64,000 nucleotides of DNA from Rhodospirillaceae bacterium (GCA_020638575.1 JACKIH010000003.1:2461501-2525500), one strand, 5' to 3'; numbered from the stretch's first letter, positions 51,058 to 59,898 are shown. The notes: a model not told the origin generated them from the letters alone. Numbers and translations are program-made.

Positions 51058-52116
51058 ATGCTGAAGAACCGCGTCATACCCTGCCTCGACATCAAGGACG
51101 GGCGCGTGGTCAAGGGCGTCAACTTCGTCGACCTGATCGATGCCGGCGACCCGGTGGCGCAGGCCAAGGTGTACGACCGCGCCGGCGCCGACGAGCTGTG
51201 CGTGCTCGACATCACCGCCTCGTCGGACCATCGCGGCATCCTCTACGACGTGGTGCGCGGCATCGCCGAGGCGGTGTTCATGCCGCTGACGGTGGGCGGC
51301 GGCGTGCGCACGCTGGAGGATATCCGCGGCCTGCTGCTGGCCGGGGCCGACAAGGTCTCCATCAACACCGAAGCCGTGCGCAACCCGGAGTTCGTGGCCC
51401 GCGGGGCGGAAAAGTTCGGCTGCCAGTGCATCACCGTGGCCATCGACGCCAAGCGGGTGGGCGACCATTGGGAGGTGTTCACCCATGGCGGCCGCACCCC
51501 CACCGGCATCGATGCCGTGCACTGGGCCCACCGCATGGCCGGCAATGGGGCGGGCGAGATCCTGCTCACCTCCATGGACCGTGACGGCACCCAGGCCGGC
51601 TTCGACCTGGAACTCACCCGCGCCATCGCCGATGCCGTGACGGTGCCGGTGATCGCGTCCGGCGGCGTGGGCACCCTGCAGCACCTGGTGGACGGCATCC
51701 GGGTGGGCGGTGCCACCGCGGTGCTGGCCGCCTCCATCTTCCATTTCGGTACCTACACAATCGCCGAAGCCAAGGAGACGCTGGCGCGGGCCGGCGTGCC
51801 GGTGCGCGCGGCCCCGCCGACGGGCGTGGTGCTGGACCGCCTGTTCGGGGTGATCGAAAGCCGCCGCGGCGCCGATCCGTCGGCCAGCTATACCGCCAAG
51901 CTGTTCGGCCGCGGCCGGGCCAAAATCGCCCAGAAGGTGGGCGAGGAGGCGGTGGAAGCGGTGATCGAAGCCATGCGCGGCGACCGCGACAAGCTGGCCG
52001 AGGAAAGTGCCGACCTGCTCTACCACCTGCTGGTCATGTGGGCCGACTGCGGCCTCTCCCCCGCGGACATCTGGGCCGCCCTCGACCGCCGTTCCGGCAA
52101 GCCGGGGCGGGGATAG
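51058..52116 (+). CDS. HisF-HisE fusion: imidazole glycerol phosphate synthase cyclase plus phosphoribosyl-ATP pyrophosphatase
   Basis: A single 352-residue frame joins two histidine-pathway enzymes. Residues 1-251 are HisF, with the catalytic Asp11 (CLDIKDG) and Asp130 (AIDAKRV), phosphate-binding GGGVRT and IASGGVGTL. A linker of only about seven residues (AAPPTGV) leads into HisE at 257-345, with LDRLFGVIESRRGADP and the metal-binding KVGEEAVEAVIEA plus EESADLLYHLL. The two genes are usually separate neighbours here; no stop or ATG remains between them, though GTG codons at 51826 and 51829 could permit an internal HisE start. Other his genes are absent from the window. Confidence 0.93.
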   Translation: MLKNRVIPCLDIKDGRVVKGVNFVDLIDAGDPVAQAKVYDRAGADELCVLDITASSDHRGILYDVVRGIAEAVFMPLTVGGGVRTLEDIRGLLLAGADKVSINTEAVRNPEFVARGAEKFGCQCITVAIDAKRVGDHWEVFTHGGRTPTGIDAVHWAHRMAGNGAGEILLTSMDRDGTQAGFDLELTRAIADAVTVPVIASGGVGTLQHLVDGIRVGGATAVLAASIFHFGTYTIAEAKETLARAGVPVRAAPPTGVVLDRLFGVIESRRGADPSASYTAKLFGRGRAKIAQKVGEEAVEAVIEAMRGDRDKLAEESADLLYHLLVMWADCGLSPADIWAALDRRSGKPGRG

Positions 52117-52591
52117 GTCCGTCGCGCTGGACGAAGCCGCGCCGTCAGCCAGGAGCCGACGCCAGCCGCATCCGACCGTCGAACCAGGAGCCGGCCCTCT
52201 GCGGACCGTTGGCGGTCGCTTGGGCTCCGCGCCGTACACCGGCAAGCGATCATCAGGGTGTAGGGGGCTGCCCCGCGAGCCGCTGTCATTTGCGGGATTG
52301 TTCCAGGAGCGCGTGGTTTCTACAGTGGTGGTCCGGGCGGCGGCGGTGGTCGCCGTCTGGCCCATGGAGTCTCGATGTCAGAGCTTGTGTGATAGGGCTC
52401 TCTCTCTTCCAGAGAGCCGCGTGATGTCCTAGCCGCCCGGTGCATGAGCACGCGGGGGCGTATGTTCACGTCTGTCATGCGAGACGTCCATGATCTTCCC
52501 ACGAATTGCACGCCGTGCGCCGCACGGTCCGGCCTCTGGTCGCCCCTGCTTGCTTGCGCAGGGCGACGGGTTCCGGCTCACCGCCGCCGCT
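52117..52591. other. Long non-coding stretch after hisFE
   Basis: No frame here looks like a gene. It contains a perfect hairpin, GGCTCTCT (52396-52403) with AGAGAGCC (52411-52418) around a 7-base loop, without a T run. The segment may be decayed sequence; it ends at repeat copy G. Confidence 0.4.
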
Positions 52592-52714
52592 AGGGCGGGT
52601 TTCACCGCCATTGAATCGGTTCCAGCACACCGCCCCGCCCGGCCGCCCGACGAGAGTAGGCTGATTGGGCGGTGGAGTGGGGGTGCGGGCTGGTGCAGCT
52701 CGATCAGAAAATGC
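52592..52714 (+). repeat. Dispersed palindromic element, copy G (123 bp, complete)
   Basis: Starts AGGGCGGGTTTCACCGCC, then ATTGAATCGGTT, the GC-rich inverted repeat with a different loop (CGACGAGAGTAGGCTG), and ends GGTGCAGCTCGATCAGAAAA before TGC. The outer blocks are nearly identical to copy E although the loop differs. Confidence 0.85.
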
Positions 52715-52880
52715 CCTTGTCCCGCCCCCAGGGGGAGGACTCTTGCCGATGGGGAGCGAACGGTCTGCGACCGATGGCGATGCCAGCGGCCGATCGGCCT
52801 CCGGTCACCCACCCCAGCTTCCCTGTCACACCGCGACGGACGCTTCCACCGGGCGCCGCTCGACGATCAGGGGGTGTGAC

Positions 52881-53381
52881 ATGCTGATCCGCAACGAAAC
52901 TCCCGGTGACAGTGCCACGATCGGCTGGCTCGTCACCCAAGCCCTGCGGTTGCTCCCGGAAGCGACGGGAACCGAAGCGCGCATCGTGGAGAAGCTGCGC
53001 GCCGACGGCGCCCTCGCCCTTTCGCTGGTGGCAGAGGACGCGGGGGCGGTGATCGGCTATCTGGCCGGGTCGGCGGCCCGCATCGGCACGCAGGACGGCT
53101 GGGGTCTGATCGGTCCCCTGGTCGTTCTGCCGTCGCGCCACCGCCAGGGCATCGGCACGGCCCTGATGGCAGAAGCGCTCCGCCGATGGCGGGCGAGCTG
53201 CCGGGGCGCAGCACTGGTGGGCGACCCCGGCTACTATGGCCGGTTCGGCTTCCGGGCCTTCCCCGGCCTGACTGTGGCCGGCTGCCCGCCCGAGGTGGTG
53301 CTGGCCCTGCCGTTCGACGGCACGGCGCCGCGCGGCGAGCTGGTCCACCATCCGGCATTCGGCCTCGACCAGCAGGCGTGA
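52881..53381 (+). CDS. GNAT-family N-acetyltransferase (YhbS-like)
   Basis: The 166-residue protein has the GNAT acetyl-CoA loop in VLPSRHRQGIGTALM (Q/RxxGxG/A) and the YhbS-type segment LVGDPGYYGRFGF. Substrate is unknown. ATG 52881 begins MLIRNETPGD, the usual N-terminus of the subgroup. It stands behind repeat copy G and ahead of a TetR gene. Confidence 0.88.
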   Translation: MLIRNETPGDSATIGWLVTQALRLLPEATGTEARIVEKLRADGALALSLVAEDAGAVIGYLAGSAARIGTQDGWGLIGPLVVLPSRHRQGIGTALMAEALRRWRASCRGAALVGDPGYYGRFGFRAFPGLTVAGCPPEVVLALPFDGTAPRGELVHHPAFGLDQQA

Positions 53382-53493
53382 GCGACGGCCGGGCCGCATC
53401 CACGGATGGTGCAGCCCGGCCTTGCCCCGCGCTCGACGGAGCCGCCGAATGTCGAATGGCCCTCCGGCAAGCGATGATGTAAGACCCGTTCAC

Positions 53494-54129
53494 ATGACCT
53501 GGTCCAAGAACCACCCGCGCGACCGCTATCACCACGGCAACCTGCGAGAAGCCCTGATCGCCGCAGCCCTCAAGCTGATCGGCGAAAAGGGGCCCGCGGG
53601 CTTCACCTTTGCCGAGGCGGCGCGCTCCGCCGGCGTCAGTGCCGCCGCCCCCTATCGCCATTTCCGCGACCGCGACGACCTGATGGCCGATGTTGCGGCC
53701 CGCGGCTTCGAACAGCTCGCAGAAGCCCTGGCGGCGGCCTGGGCCGCCGGCGCACCGGATCCTCTGACGGCGTTCGACCGGGTCGGCCGCGCCTACCTCG
53801 CCTTTGCGCGAGCCGAACCGGCCTACTACGCCGCCATGTTCGAAAGCCAGATCCCGCCCGATGCCAGCCCGGAGCTGACCAGGGCCGGCGACCAGGCCTT
53901 CGGCGTGCTGCGGGAGGCGGCCGAAACCATCTCCACCCTGCTGCCGGCGGGCAGCCGCCCCCCGGCCCTGATGGTCGCCCTGCATGTCTGGTCGGTTGCC
54001 CACGGCATCGCCTCGCTGTTCGCCCGCGGCGACATGGCGCGGCGCAAGCTGCCCATGCCGCCCGAGGACCTGCTGGAGGCGGCGGTCCTGCTCTACCTGC
54101 AGGGCCTGGGTTTGGGCCCCGCTCGCTAA
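53494..54129 (+). CDS. TetR-family transcriptional regulator
   Basis: The 211-residue repressor has an N-terminal helix-turn-helix (NLREALIAAALKLIGEKG through AGVSAAAPYRHFRDRDDL, about 17-65) and a helical ligand domain of the WHG/C-terminal type. A candidate operator lies just downstream at 54190-54208, before the DUF2852 gene, so it may repress that gene. Ligand unknown. Confidence 0.9.
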   Translation: MTWSKNHPRDRYHHGNLREALIAAALKLIGEKGPAGFTFAEAARSAGVSAAAPYRHFRDRDDLMADVAARGFEQLAEALAAAWAAGAPDPLTAFDRVGRAYLAFARAEPAYYAAMFESQIPPDASPELTRAGDQAFGVLREAAETISTLLPAGSRPPALMVALHVWSVAHGIASLFARGDMARRKLPMPPEDLLEAAVLLYLQGLGLGPAR

Positions 54130-54189
54130 TCGAACACGCCACCCCCATATACCCCTTGACACGGCGCACGATCAGCGCCAGCTATGTGA

Positions 54190-54208
54190 ATGTTAAATAC
54201 ATTAACAT
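54190..54208. promoter_or_regulatory. Perfect inverted repeat upstream of the DUF2852 gene, candidate operator
   Basis: ATGTTAA (54190-54196) and TTAACAT (54202-54208) are perfect complements around a 5-base centre. A TTGACA lies at 54156-54161. The palindrome ends ten bases before the ATG at 54219, where a bound repressor would block expression. Confidence 0.5.
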
Positions 54209-54218
54209 CGAGGCTCCG

Positions 54219-54638
54219 ATGGAACTGGCAGCGAAGTTGGACGACCACGGAAAGCTCGCATGGATCGCTGCGGTGGTCCTCGGCTTCGTCGTGTTCTGGC
54301 CAATCGGTCTGGGACTCCTGGGCTACATGATATGGAGTGGACGCATGGGGTGCGGATGGAAGAGCGGCGAGGGCCGCTGGCATTTCGAGGGCCGCCGCCG
54401 GGACCGCCGTGAGCGGTGGGCCGGCTTCAGTCGCCACATGTCGAGCAGCGGCAACACCGCCTTTGACGAATACCGGCTGGAAACCCTGAAGCGGCTGGAG
54501 GAGGAGCAGGCGGAATTCAAGGACTTCCTCGACCGTCTGCGCCAGGCCAAGGACAAGGCGGAATTCGACCAGTTCATGGCCGAGCGCCGCCATCGCCCGC
54601 CGGAAGGACTGGTGCCGGAGGCCTCGCCCGCAAGCTGA
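54219..54638 (+). CDS. DUF2852 family membrane protein
   Basis: The 139-residue protein has one or two membrane segments at about 12-38 (WIAAVVLGFVVFWPIGLGLL, then GYMIWSGRMGCGW), as in DUF2852, and a charged helical C-terminal part (EYRLETLKRLEEEQAEFKDF). Function unknown. ATG 54219 has GAGG five bases upstream and gives the family start MELAAKLDDHGKLAW. Confidence 0.82.
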   Translation: MELAAKLDDHGKLAWIAAVVLGFVVFWPIGLGLLGYMIWSGRMGCGWKSGEGRWHFEGRRRDRRERWAGFSRHMSSSGNTAFDEYRLETLKRLEEEQAEFKDFLDRLRQAKDKAEFDQFMAERRHRPPEGLVPEASPAS

Positions 54639-54955
54639 CCTCCGCGACGGCTGGACGAAACGACCAAGCGCCTCGGTGGTGTCCATCGCCGGGGCGTTCG
54701 GCTTTTCCCAAATCCAAGCCTGACCAGATCCGATGGGACGGCGGTCTGTCCAGACGCTCACCGGTCCAAACGGTTGGTGTTCTCCGTCAACAAGCGCCCC
54801 GCCCGCCTGCCGTCCGGTGTGGTGGCGGGCCATCGCCTCGTCATGGCCGCCCCGTCGACGCAGGCCCCGTCGACGGGGCCGCGCCGTGGGCGGATAGTGG
54901 CGGGTGGACCAGCCGATCGCTGTCCCCACGCCACCAGCCAGCCGGATCAGATCCC
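54639..54955. other. Intergenic region before the S41 peptidase gene
   Basis: No gene, repeat or clear hairpin is supported in these 317 bases. A promoter for the following gene is expected here but not identified. Confidence 0.4.
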
Positions 54956-56431
54956 ATGATGTCGATCCTCCCGCGTTTCCAGTTCCGCCGCCTGCCTGCA
55001 GCGGCCGCCGCCTGGTGTCTGGCGGCCCTCCCCGCCGCGGCCGTCGAGCCCGACTGGACGGCCCTCGCCGCCCAGGACCTGGCGGCGATCCACGACACGC
55101 TGGCGGCCGATCATCCGGGCGCCGCTCCCGGCTTCGATCCGGCCTTCGCGGCCGCGCTGGCGGCTCCGCTGCCCGACACCTCCGACGTCCACGATGTCAG
55201 CGCCTACATCTTCAGCCTCTCCGCCTATGCCAACACCTTCCCCGACCGGCACCTGGGCGTGATCGCCAACCGCGGCCATGCCGACTGGGCGGTGCCCGTG
55301 CGGCCGGAGACCGTGTGGCCCGGCTTCGTCACCGCTTGGCGCGATGGCCGGGCGGTGGTGCGCGGGGCCGCCGGCGACGCCCCGCCGGAGGGAGCGGAGC
55401 TGCTCGCCTGCGACGGCCGGCCGCTCGCCGATCTGGCGGCCGTCAACGTGTTCCGCTTCTGGGGCAATGCCGGCGAACCGGCCGACTGGTATGGCCGGCT
55501 GCCGCTGATGATGGTGGACCAGGGCCAGCCGGGCATGCTCCGGCCCGCCGCCTGCCGGTTTCGCCTGCCCTCGGGCGGCGAGACCGAGCTGCCGCTCGTC
55601 TGGCAGCCGTTTTCCTGGCGATCCCAGGGCAACGCGCTCGACGCGGCCGGGTTCGGCGCGCGCCCGGCCTTCGCCGCGCGCATCTTCGCGCCGTCGGCTG
55701 CCTGGGTGTCGCTGCCGACATTCGATCCTTCGGCGGAAGAACTGCCGGCGGTGGAGGCGTTGATCGCCGATCTCGGCCGTTTCGGCCCGTCCGACATCCT
55801 GGTGATCGACCTGCGCGGCAACGGCGGCGGCAGTTCCTTCCTGGCGGAGCGGGCGCTACGCGCCCTGTTCGGTGAGGCCACCTTCGCCTGGATGCAGCGC
55901 TCCGCCATGGCCGGACAGGTCGACCGCGCGGCGCTGCGCGCCTCCCCCGGCAATCTGGAGCATTTTCGCGCCATGGCAGTGCGGGCAGAGGCCATGGGCG
56001 ACGCCGCCACCGCCGCCTATGCCGGCGATCTGGCCGACCGTCTCGCCGCGGCAATGGCCGCTGGTGAGCCCCTGGCGGCGATCGAGGGGGCGGGGCCGGC
56101 CCCGGCCGCCGGGCCGCAGCCCGCCGCCGTCACGCCGGGGCAGGTGTTCGTGGTGGTGGACGGGCGGGTCTTTAGCAGTGCTCTGCTGGCGCTGGACTGG
56201 CTGGCCGCGTTTCCCGGTGCGCGGATCGTCGGCTGGCCGGTGCAGCCGCACGGGCTCTATGGCGAGATCCGCCAGGTGGCGCTGCCGTCCAACTGGGCCA
56301 TGCTGGTGTTTTCCACCAAGGCGTTTCTCGGCCGGGCGGACGACCCGGTGGCGCTGGATGCCCAGTGGCCGGGCGAGATCGCCGACACGCCCGCGCTGGA
56401 GCGTTGGATCCTGGATCTCGCCGGCCGCTGA
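54956..56431 (+). CDS. Secreted S41-type peptidase-like protein
   Basis: The 491-residue protein has a signal peptide (MMSILPRFQFRRLPAAAAAW to AVE, cleavage probable near 29-31). The C-terminal half resembles the S41 (tail-specific protease) core: LVIDLRGNGGGSS and VVDGRVFSSALLALDW, where the second Ser is the probable nucleophile. A clear PDZ domain is not seen. It would act in the periplasm or outside the cell; substrate unknown. Confidence 0.78.
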   Translation: MMSILPRFQFRRLPAAAAAWCLAALPAAAVEPDWTALAAQDLAAIHDTLAADHPGAAPGFDPAFAAALAAPLPDTSDVHDVSAYIFSLSAYANTFPDRHLGVIANRGHADWAVPVRPETVWPGFVTAWRDGRAVVRGAAGDAPPEGAELLACDGRPLADLAAVNVFRFWGNAGEPADWYGRLPLMMVDQGQPGMLRPAACRFRLPSGGETELPLVWQPFSWRSQGNALDAAGFGARPAFAARIFAPSAAWVSLPTFDPSAEELPAVEALIADLGRFGPSDILVIDLRGNGGGSSFLAERALRALFGEATFAWMQRSAMAGQVDRAALRASPGNLEHFRAMAVRAEAMGDAATAAYAGDLADRLAAAMAAGEPLAAIEGAGPAPAAGPQPAAVTPGQVFVVVDGRVFSSALLALDWLAAFPGARIVGWPVQPHGLYGEIRQVALPSNWAMLVFSTKAFLGRADDPVALDAQWPGEIADTPALERWILDLAGR

Positions 56432-56484
56432 GCCTTGGCGGCCGGGCCGGCTGCTGTGCAGCGCGCGCCGGCAGCCAGCCAGCC

Positions 56485-57519
56485 TCAGGGCTTCACCATC
56501 ACCTTGATGGACTCGCGGTCGTTCATCGCCCGGTAGCCCTCCGGCACGCCGTCGAGGCCCACGGTGCGGTCGAACACGCGGCCGGGCTCGATCCGCCCCT
56601 CCAGCACGTCGGGCAGCAGCTCTTCGATATAGGCCCGCACCGGCGCCGGCCCGCCGCCCACGGTGGCGTTCTTGAAGAACAGCGGCAGGGACGACGGCAC
56701 CGCCTCATAGTGGGGCACGCCGACGCGGCCGATGGCGCCGCCGGGGCGCACGATGCCCACCGCCGTATCCATGGCCTGATCGGTGCCGACGCATTCCAGC
56801 ACGGCATGCACGCCAAGGCCGCCGGTAAGGGCAAGAACCCGCGCAACCCCGTCTTCTCCGCGCTCGCTCACCACCTCGGTGGCGCCGAAATCGCGGGCCA
56901 GCGCCAGACGGTCGGCGTGGCGCCCCATGATGACGATCTGCTCGGCGCCCAGACGCTTGGCGGCGATGACGCCGCACAGCCCGACGGCACCGTCGCCGAT
57001 GACCGCCGCCGCCTTGCCGGGGCCGACGCGCGCCACCACGGCGGCATGATGCCCCGTGCCCATCACGTCCGACAGCGTCAGCAAGGACGCCATCAGCGCG
57101 TCGTCCGGGCCGACCGGCAATGCGAACAAGGTGCCGTCCGCCTGGGGGATGCGCAGCGCCTCGGCCTGGGCGCCTTCCATGCCGCCGTTGCCGAAGAAGC
57201 CGCCGTGCTGGCAGGCCGTGTGCAGGTGTTCGTGGCAGAACACGCAGGTGCCGTCCGAGAAGGCAAACGGCATGACCACCAGATCGCCCTTCTTCAGCGT
57301 GGCGACTGCCGAGCCGATCTCTTCCACGATGCCGATCGCCTCATGCCCCATGCGCTGGGCGGGCTCGCCCTCGGTCATCAGGGTGTAGGGCCAGAGATCG
57401 CTGCCGCAGATGCAGGCGCTGGTCACGCGGATAATGGCGTCGGTCGGCTCCCGGATCTGCGAATCCGGCACGTTTTCGATCCGGACGTCGCCGGGTCCAT
57501 GCATGACGGTTGCGCGCAT
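56485..57519 (-). CDS. Zinc-dependent alcohol dehydrogenase (MDR family)
   Basis: The 344-residue protein has the catalytic zinc ligands Cys (ACICGSDLWPY) and GHEAIG His-Glu, a shortened structural zinc loop (CVFCHEHLHTACQHG), and the cofactor-binding AAVIGDGAVGLCGVIAAK. It follows the cupin gene on the same strand, both divergent from a LysR gene. This arrangement suggests an inducible redox function; the alcohol or aldehyde is unknown. Confidence 0.9.
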   Translation of the reverse strand: MRATVMHGPGDVRIENVPDSQIREPTDAIIRVTSACICGSDLWPYTLMTEGEPAQRMGHEAIGIVEEIGSAVATLKKGDLVVMPFAFSDGTCVFCHEHLHTACQHGGFFGNGGMEGAQAEALRIPQADGTLFALPVGPDDALMASLLTLSDVMGTGHHAAVVARVGPGKAAAVIGDGAVGLCGVIAAKRLGAEQIVIMGRHADRLALARDFGATEVVSERGEDGVARVLALTGGLGVHAVLECVGTDQAMDTAVGIVRPGGAIGRVGVPHYEAVPSSLPLFFKNATVGGGPAPVRAYIEELLPDVLEGRIEPGRVFDRTVGLDGVPEGYRAMNDRESIKVMVKP

Positions 57520-57561
57520 TTATATATCCTTTCAATGCGTTATGAGTGCGGGCGGGGGGCG

Positions 57562-57957
57562 CTACCCGCCGTATTGGGCGTCGGTGACCGGCTCCATCCA
57601 GTCGACGACCCGGCCGTCCTCGACCTCCTGGATGGCGATGTGCGCCATCGCCGTTGTCGCCGATGCGCCGTGCCAGTGCTTTTCGCCGGGGGCAAACCAG
57701 ACGACGTCGCCAGGGCGGATTTCCTCCACCGGGCCGCCCCAGCGCTGCACGCGCCCCACGCCGGCCGAAACGATCAGGGTTTGGCCGAGCGGATGGGTGT
57801 GCCAGGCGGTGCGGGCTCCCGGCTCGAAGGTGACGCTGGCGCCTTGCACCCGCTCCGCCGCAAAGGGGTTGAACAGCGGGTCGATGCGCACGGTTCCGGT
57901 GAACCAGTCGCTCGGCCCCTTGGCCGAAGGCGTTGCGCCTGCGCGTATGATGTCCAT
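57562..57957 (-). CDS. Cupin-domain protein, (R)-mandelonitrile lyase-like
   Basis: The 131-residue cupin has ASVTFEPGARTAWHTHPLGQ and GDVVWFAPGEKHWHGA, the two metal-binding cupin motifs, and ends MEPVTDAQYGG, matching cupins annotated as carboxymuconolactone-linked or mandelonitrile lyase-like. Met at 57957 is chosen; Met at 57969 would add four residues. It is the first gene of the cupin-dehydrogenase pair. Confidence 0.86.
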   Translation of the reverse strand: MDIIRAGATPSAKGPSDWFTGTVRIDPLFNPFAAERVQGASVTFEPGARTAWHTHPLGQTLIVSAGVGRVQRWGGPVEEIRPGDVVWFAPGEKHWHGASATTAMAHIAIQEVEDGRVVDWMEPVTDAQYGG

Positions 57958-58067
57958 CGGTCCACCCATCCCGTGTCGTTCGGCCCGGCAAGACCGGGCC
58001 CGCGTCTGGGAGCGAATCTGGGTGGGACGCCGCGCCGCGACTAGGCGATGGAAACCGCATGAACTTT

Positions 58068-58080
58068 TGAATACGATTCA
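58068..58080. promoter_or_regulatory. Candidate LysR operator
   Basis: TGAAT-ACG-ATTCA is a perfect 5-bp inverted repeat in the divergent gap, ending three bases before the LysR ATG at 58084. It could serve both the regulator and the cupin-dehydrogenase operon. Confidence 0.35.
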
Positions 58081-58083
58081 CAA

Positions 58084-58974
58084 ATGGCCCAGAACCTGAG
58101 CGACCTGCAGGTCTTCCTCGCCGTCGCGCGCGACGGCAGCTTCACCAAGGCGGCGGGCAGACTGGGCGTCAGCCCTTCGGCGCTCAGCCACGCCATCCGG
58201 GGGCTGGAAGACCGCCTGGGCATCAGGCTGCTGTCGCGCACCACCCGCAGCGTCGCGCCCACGGAGGCCGGGCAGCGCCTGATCGCAACGGCCGGTCCGC
58301 GGCTTGAGGAGATCGAGGCGGAACTCGCGGCCCTCAGCGCGCTAAGGGACAAGCCGGCCGGGACCATCCGGATAAGCTGCATCGACTATGTCATCGAAAC
58401 CCTGCTGCAGCCCAAGCTGGTGCCGTTCTTGCGCGAGTACCCCGACATCAAGGTGGAACTGGCGATCGACTATGGCCTGACGAATATCGTCGAGCAGCGG
58501 TTCGACGCCGGGGTGCGCATCGGCGAGTCGATCGCCAAGGACATGATCGCCGTTCGCATCGGCCCGGACTGGCGATTCTGTGTGGTGGGAACACCGGCCT
58601 ATTTCGACCGGCGCTCGCCGCCGGCCACCCCGCAGGAGCTGACCAACCACCGCTGCATCAATCTGCGCCTGACCACGGCGGGCGGCCTCTATGCCTGGGA
58701 GTTCGAGAAGGACGGGCGCGAGCTCACTGTCCGCGTCGATGGCCAGCTCACCTTCAACAGCGTCATCCCCGTACTGCAGGCGGCACTGGAGGGCATGGGG
58801 CTCGCCTACGTGCCGGAGGGGCTGGCCAGGCCCTATCTTGAGGACGGGCGGCTGCGCGACGTGCTGGCCGACTGGTGCCCCGCGCTGCAGGGCTACCACC
58901 TCTACTATCCCAACCGGCGGCAGGCGCTGCCGGCGTTTTCCTTGCTGGTGGACGCCTTGCGCTACCGTGGCTGA
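58084..58974 (+). CDS. LysR-family regulator of the cupin-dehydrogenase pair
   Basis: The 296-residue protein has the LysR helix-turn-helix (DLQVFLAVARDGSFTKAAGRL, about 7-65) and the CrgA/PecT-type effector domain. It is transcribed divergently from the cupin and dehydrogenase genes and most likely controls them. No ribosome binding site precedes the ATG, so the message may be nearly leaderless. Confidence 0.92.
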   Translation: MAQNLSDLQVFLAVARDGSFTKAAGRLGVSPSALSHAIRGLEDRLGIRLLSRTTRSVAPTEAGQRLIATAGPRLEEIEAELAALSALRDKPAGTIRISCIDYVIETLLQPKLVPFLREYPDIKVELAIDYGLTNIVEQRFDAGVRIGESIAKDMIAVRIGPDWRFCVVGTPAYFDRRSPPATPQELTNHRCINLRLTTAGGLYAWEFEKDGRELTVRVDGQLTFNSVIPVLQAALEGMGLAYVPEGLARPYLEDGRLRDVLADWCPALQGYHLYYPNRRQALPAFSLLVDALRYRG

Positions 58975-59048
58975 TGGCGGGCGGCGGGCGGCGGGCGATC
59001 GAGCAAGCGCCGTTGCGGATCGCGACGTTGGGAAAGCGCCGGTGCCGC

Positions 59049-59792
59049 TCACCCCGTCCGCACGAAGGCAAGGTAGGCCGGGCGGCCGCGGATCTGCTTC
59101 TGTTCGTAGCGCGTCGGCGGCCAGTCGGCCGGGCGCTCCAGGAAGTCGGCCGCGGTGCGGGCGGTCCAGGAGAAGGCGGGATGGGGCCGCAGGTGCCACA
59201 AGGTCCAGTCCAGCAGCCGCGGGTCGTCGCTGGCGATGCGCAGCTCGGCTCCCGGCCGCATCACCCGCGCCAGCGTCGCCAGGGTGGCCGGGCCGATGAC
59301 GCGGCGCTGCCAGTGCCGCCGTTTCGGCCAGGGATCGGAGAACAGCAGGAACAGCCGGCCCACCGAGGCATCTGGCAGGGCGTCCAGCAGGTCGCGGCCG
59401 TCATCGGGGTAGATGCGGATGTTGGCGAGGCCGTCGGCGTCGATCTCGCGCAGCAGGGTGGCGATGCCGTTGACGAAGGGCTCGCAGCCGATCAGCGCCA
59501 CCTCGGGGTGAGCACGCGCCTGCCAGGCCAGGTGCTCGCCGGCGCCGAAGCCGATCTCCACCCACAAGTCCTTGACATCACGACCGTCGAAGGCGGTGGC
59601 GACGTCCAGCCGCTGGGGCGGCTGCGGCAGACCAACGGTCAGCCGCGGCAGCAGCGTTTCCACCAGGTCCGCCAGACCGGCGCGCAGCTTGCGCCCGCGC
59701 TTGCGGCCGTGCAGCCGGCGGGGATGGTCGCCGGCCCCATCTGACTCGCGAAGGCTGTCGCCCGGAGGGGATGCTTTGCCGTCCTGCGTCAT
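59049..59792 (-). CDS. trmB: tRNA (guanine(46)-N7)-methyltransferase
   Basis: TrmB makes m7G46 in the tRNA variable loop. The 247-residue protein has the SAM-binding VEIGFGAGEHLAWQA, the family motif LLFSDPWPKRRHWQRRVIG and a C-terminal TRYEQKQIRGRPAY. A 35-residue Arg-rich N-terminal part (LHGRKRGRKLRA) is usual in alphaproteobacteria. It is the last gene of the lnt-xre-metK-trmB order. Confidence 0.96.
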   Translation of the reverse strand: MTQDGKASPPGDSLRESDGAGDHPRRLHGRKRGRKLRAGLADLVETLLPRLTVGLPQPPQRLDVATAFDGRDVKDLWVEIGFGAGEHLAWQARAHPEVALIGCEPFVNGIATLLREIDADGLANIRIYPDDGRDLLDALPDASVGRLFLLFSDPWPKRRHWQRRVIGPATLATLARVMRPGAELRIASDDPRLLDWTLWHLRPHPAFSWTARTAADFLERPADWPPTRYEQKQIRGRPAYLAFVRTG

Positions 59793-59834
59793 CGCACTGC
59801 ACCGGGGCGTTGTCCTGCGCCCCTAATCCTCATC

Positions 59835-59898
59835 GTCACCCCTGCGCAGGCGGGGGTCCGAACGACCTTCAGGAGATCCTCGCCGGCGCGAGGATGAC
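59835..59898. repeat. Second repeat family, copy 2 (64 bp)
   Basis: Begins GTCACCCCTGCGCAGGCGGG and ends GGAGATCCTCGCCGGCGCGA followed by GGATGAC, with the same two-palindrome layout as the copy at 14900-14964. It lies between metK and trmB. Confidence 0.7.

Noticed and set aside
52396..52418. Hairpin after hisFE as a terminator
   Set aside because: The stem is perfect but there is no following T run and it lies 280 bases after the stop codon.
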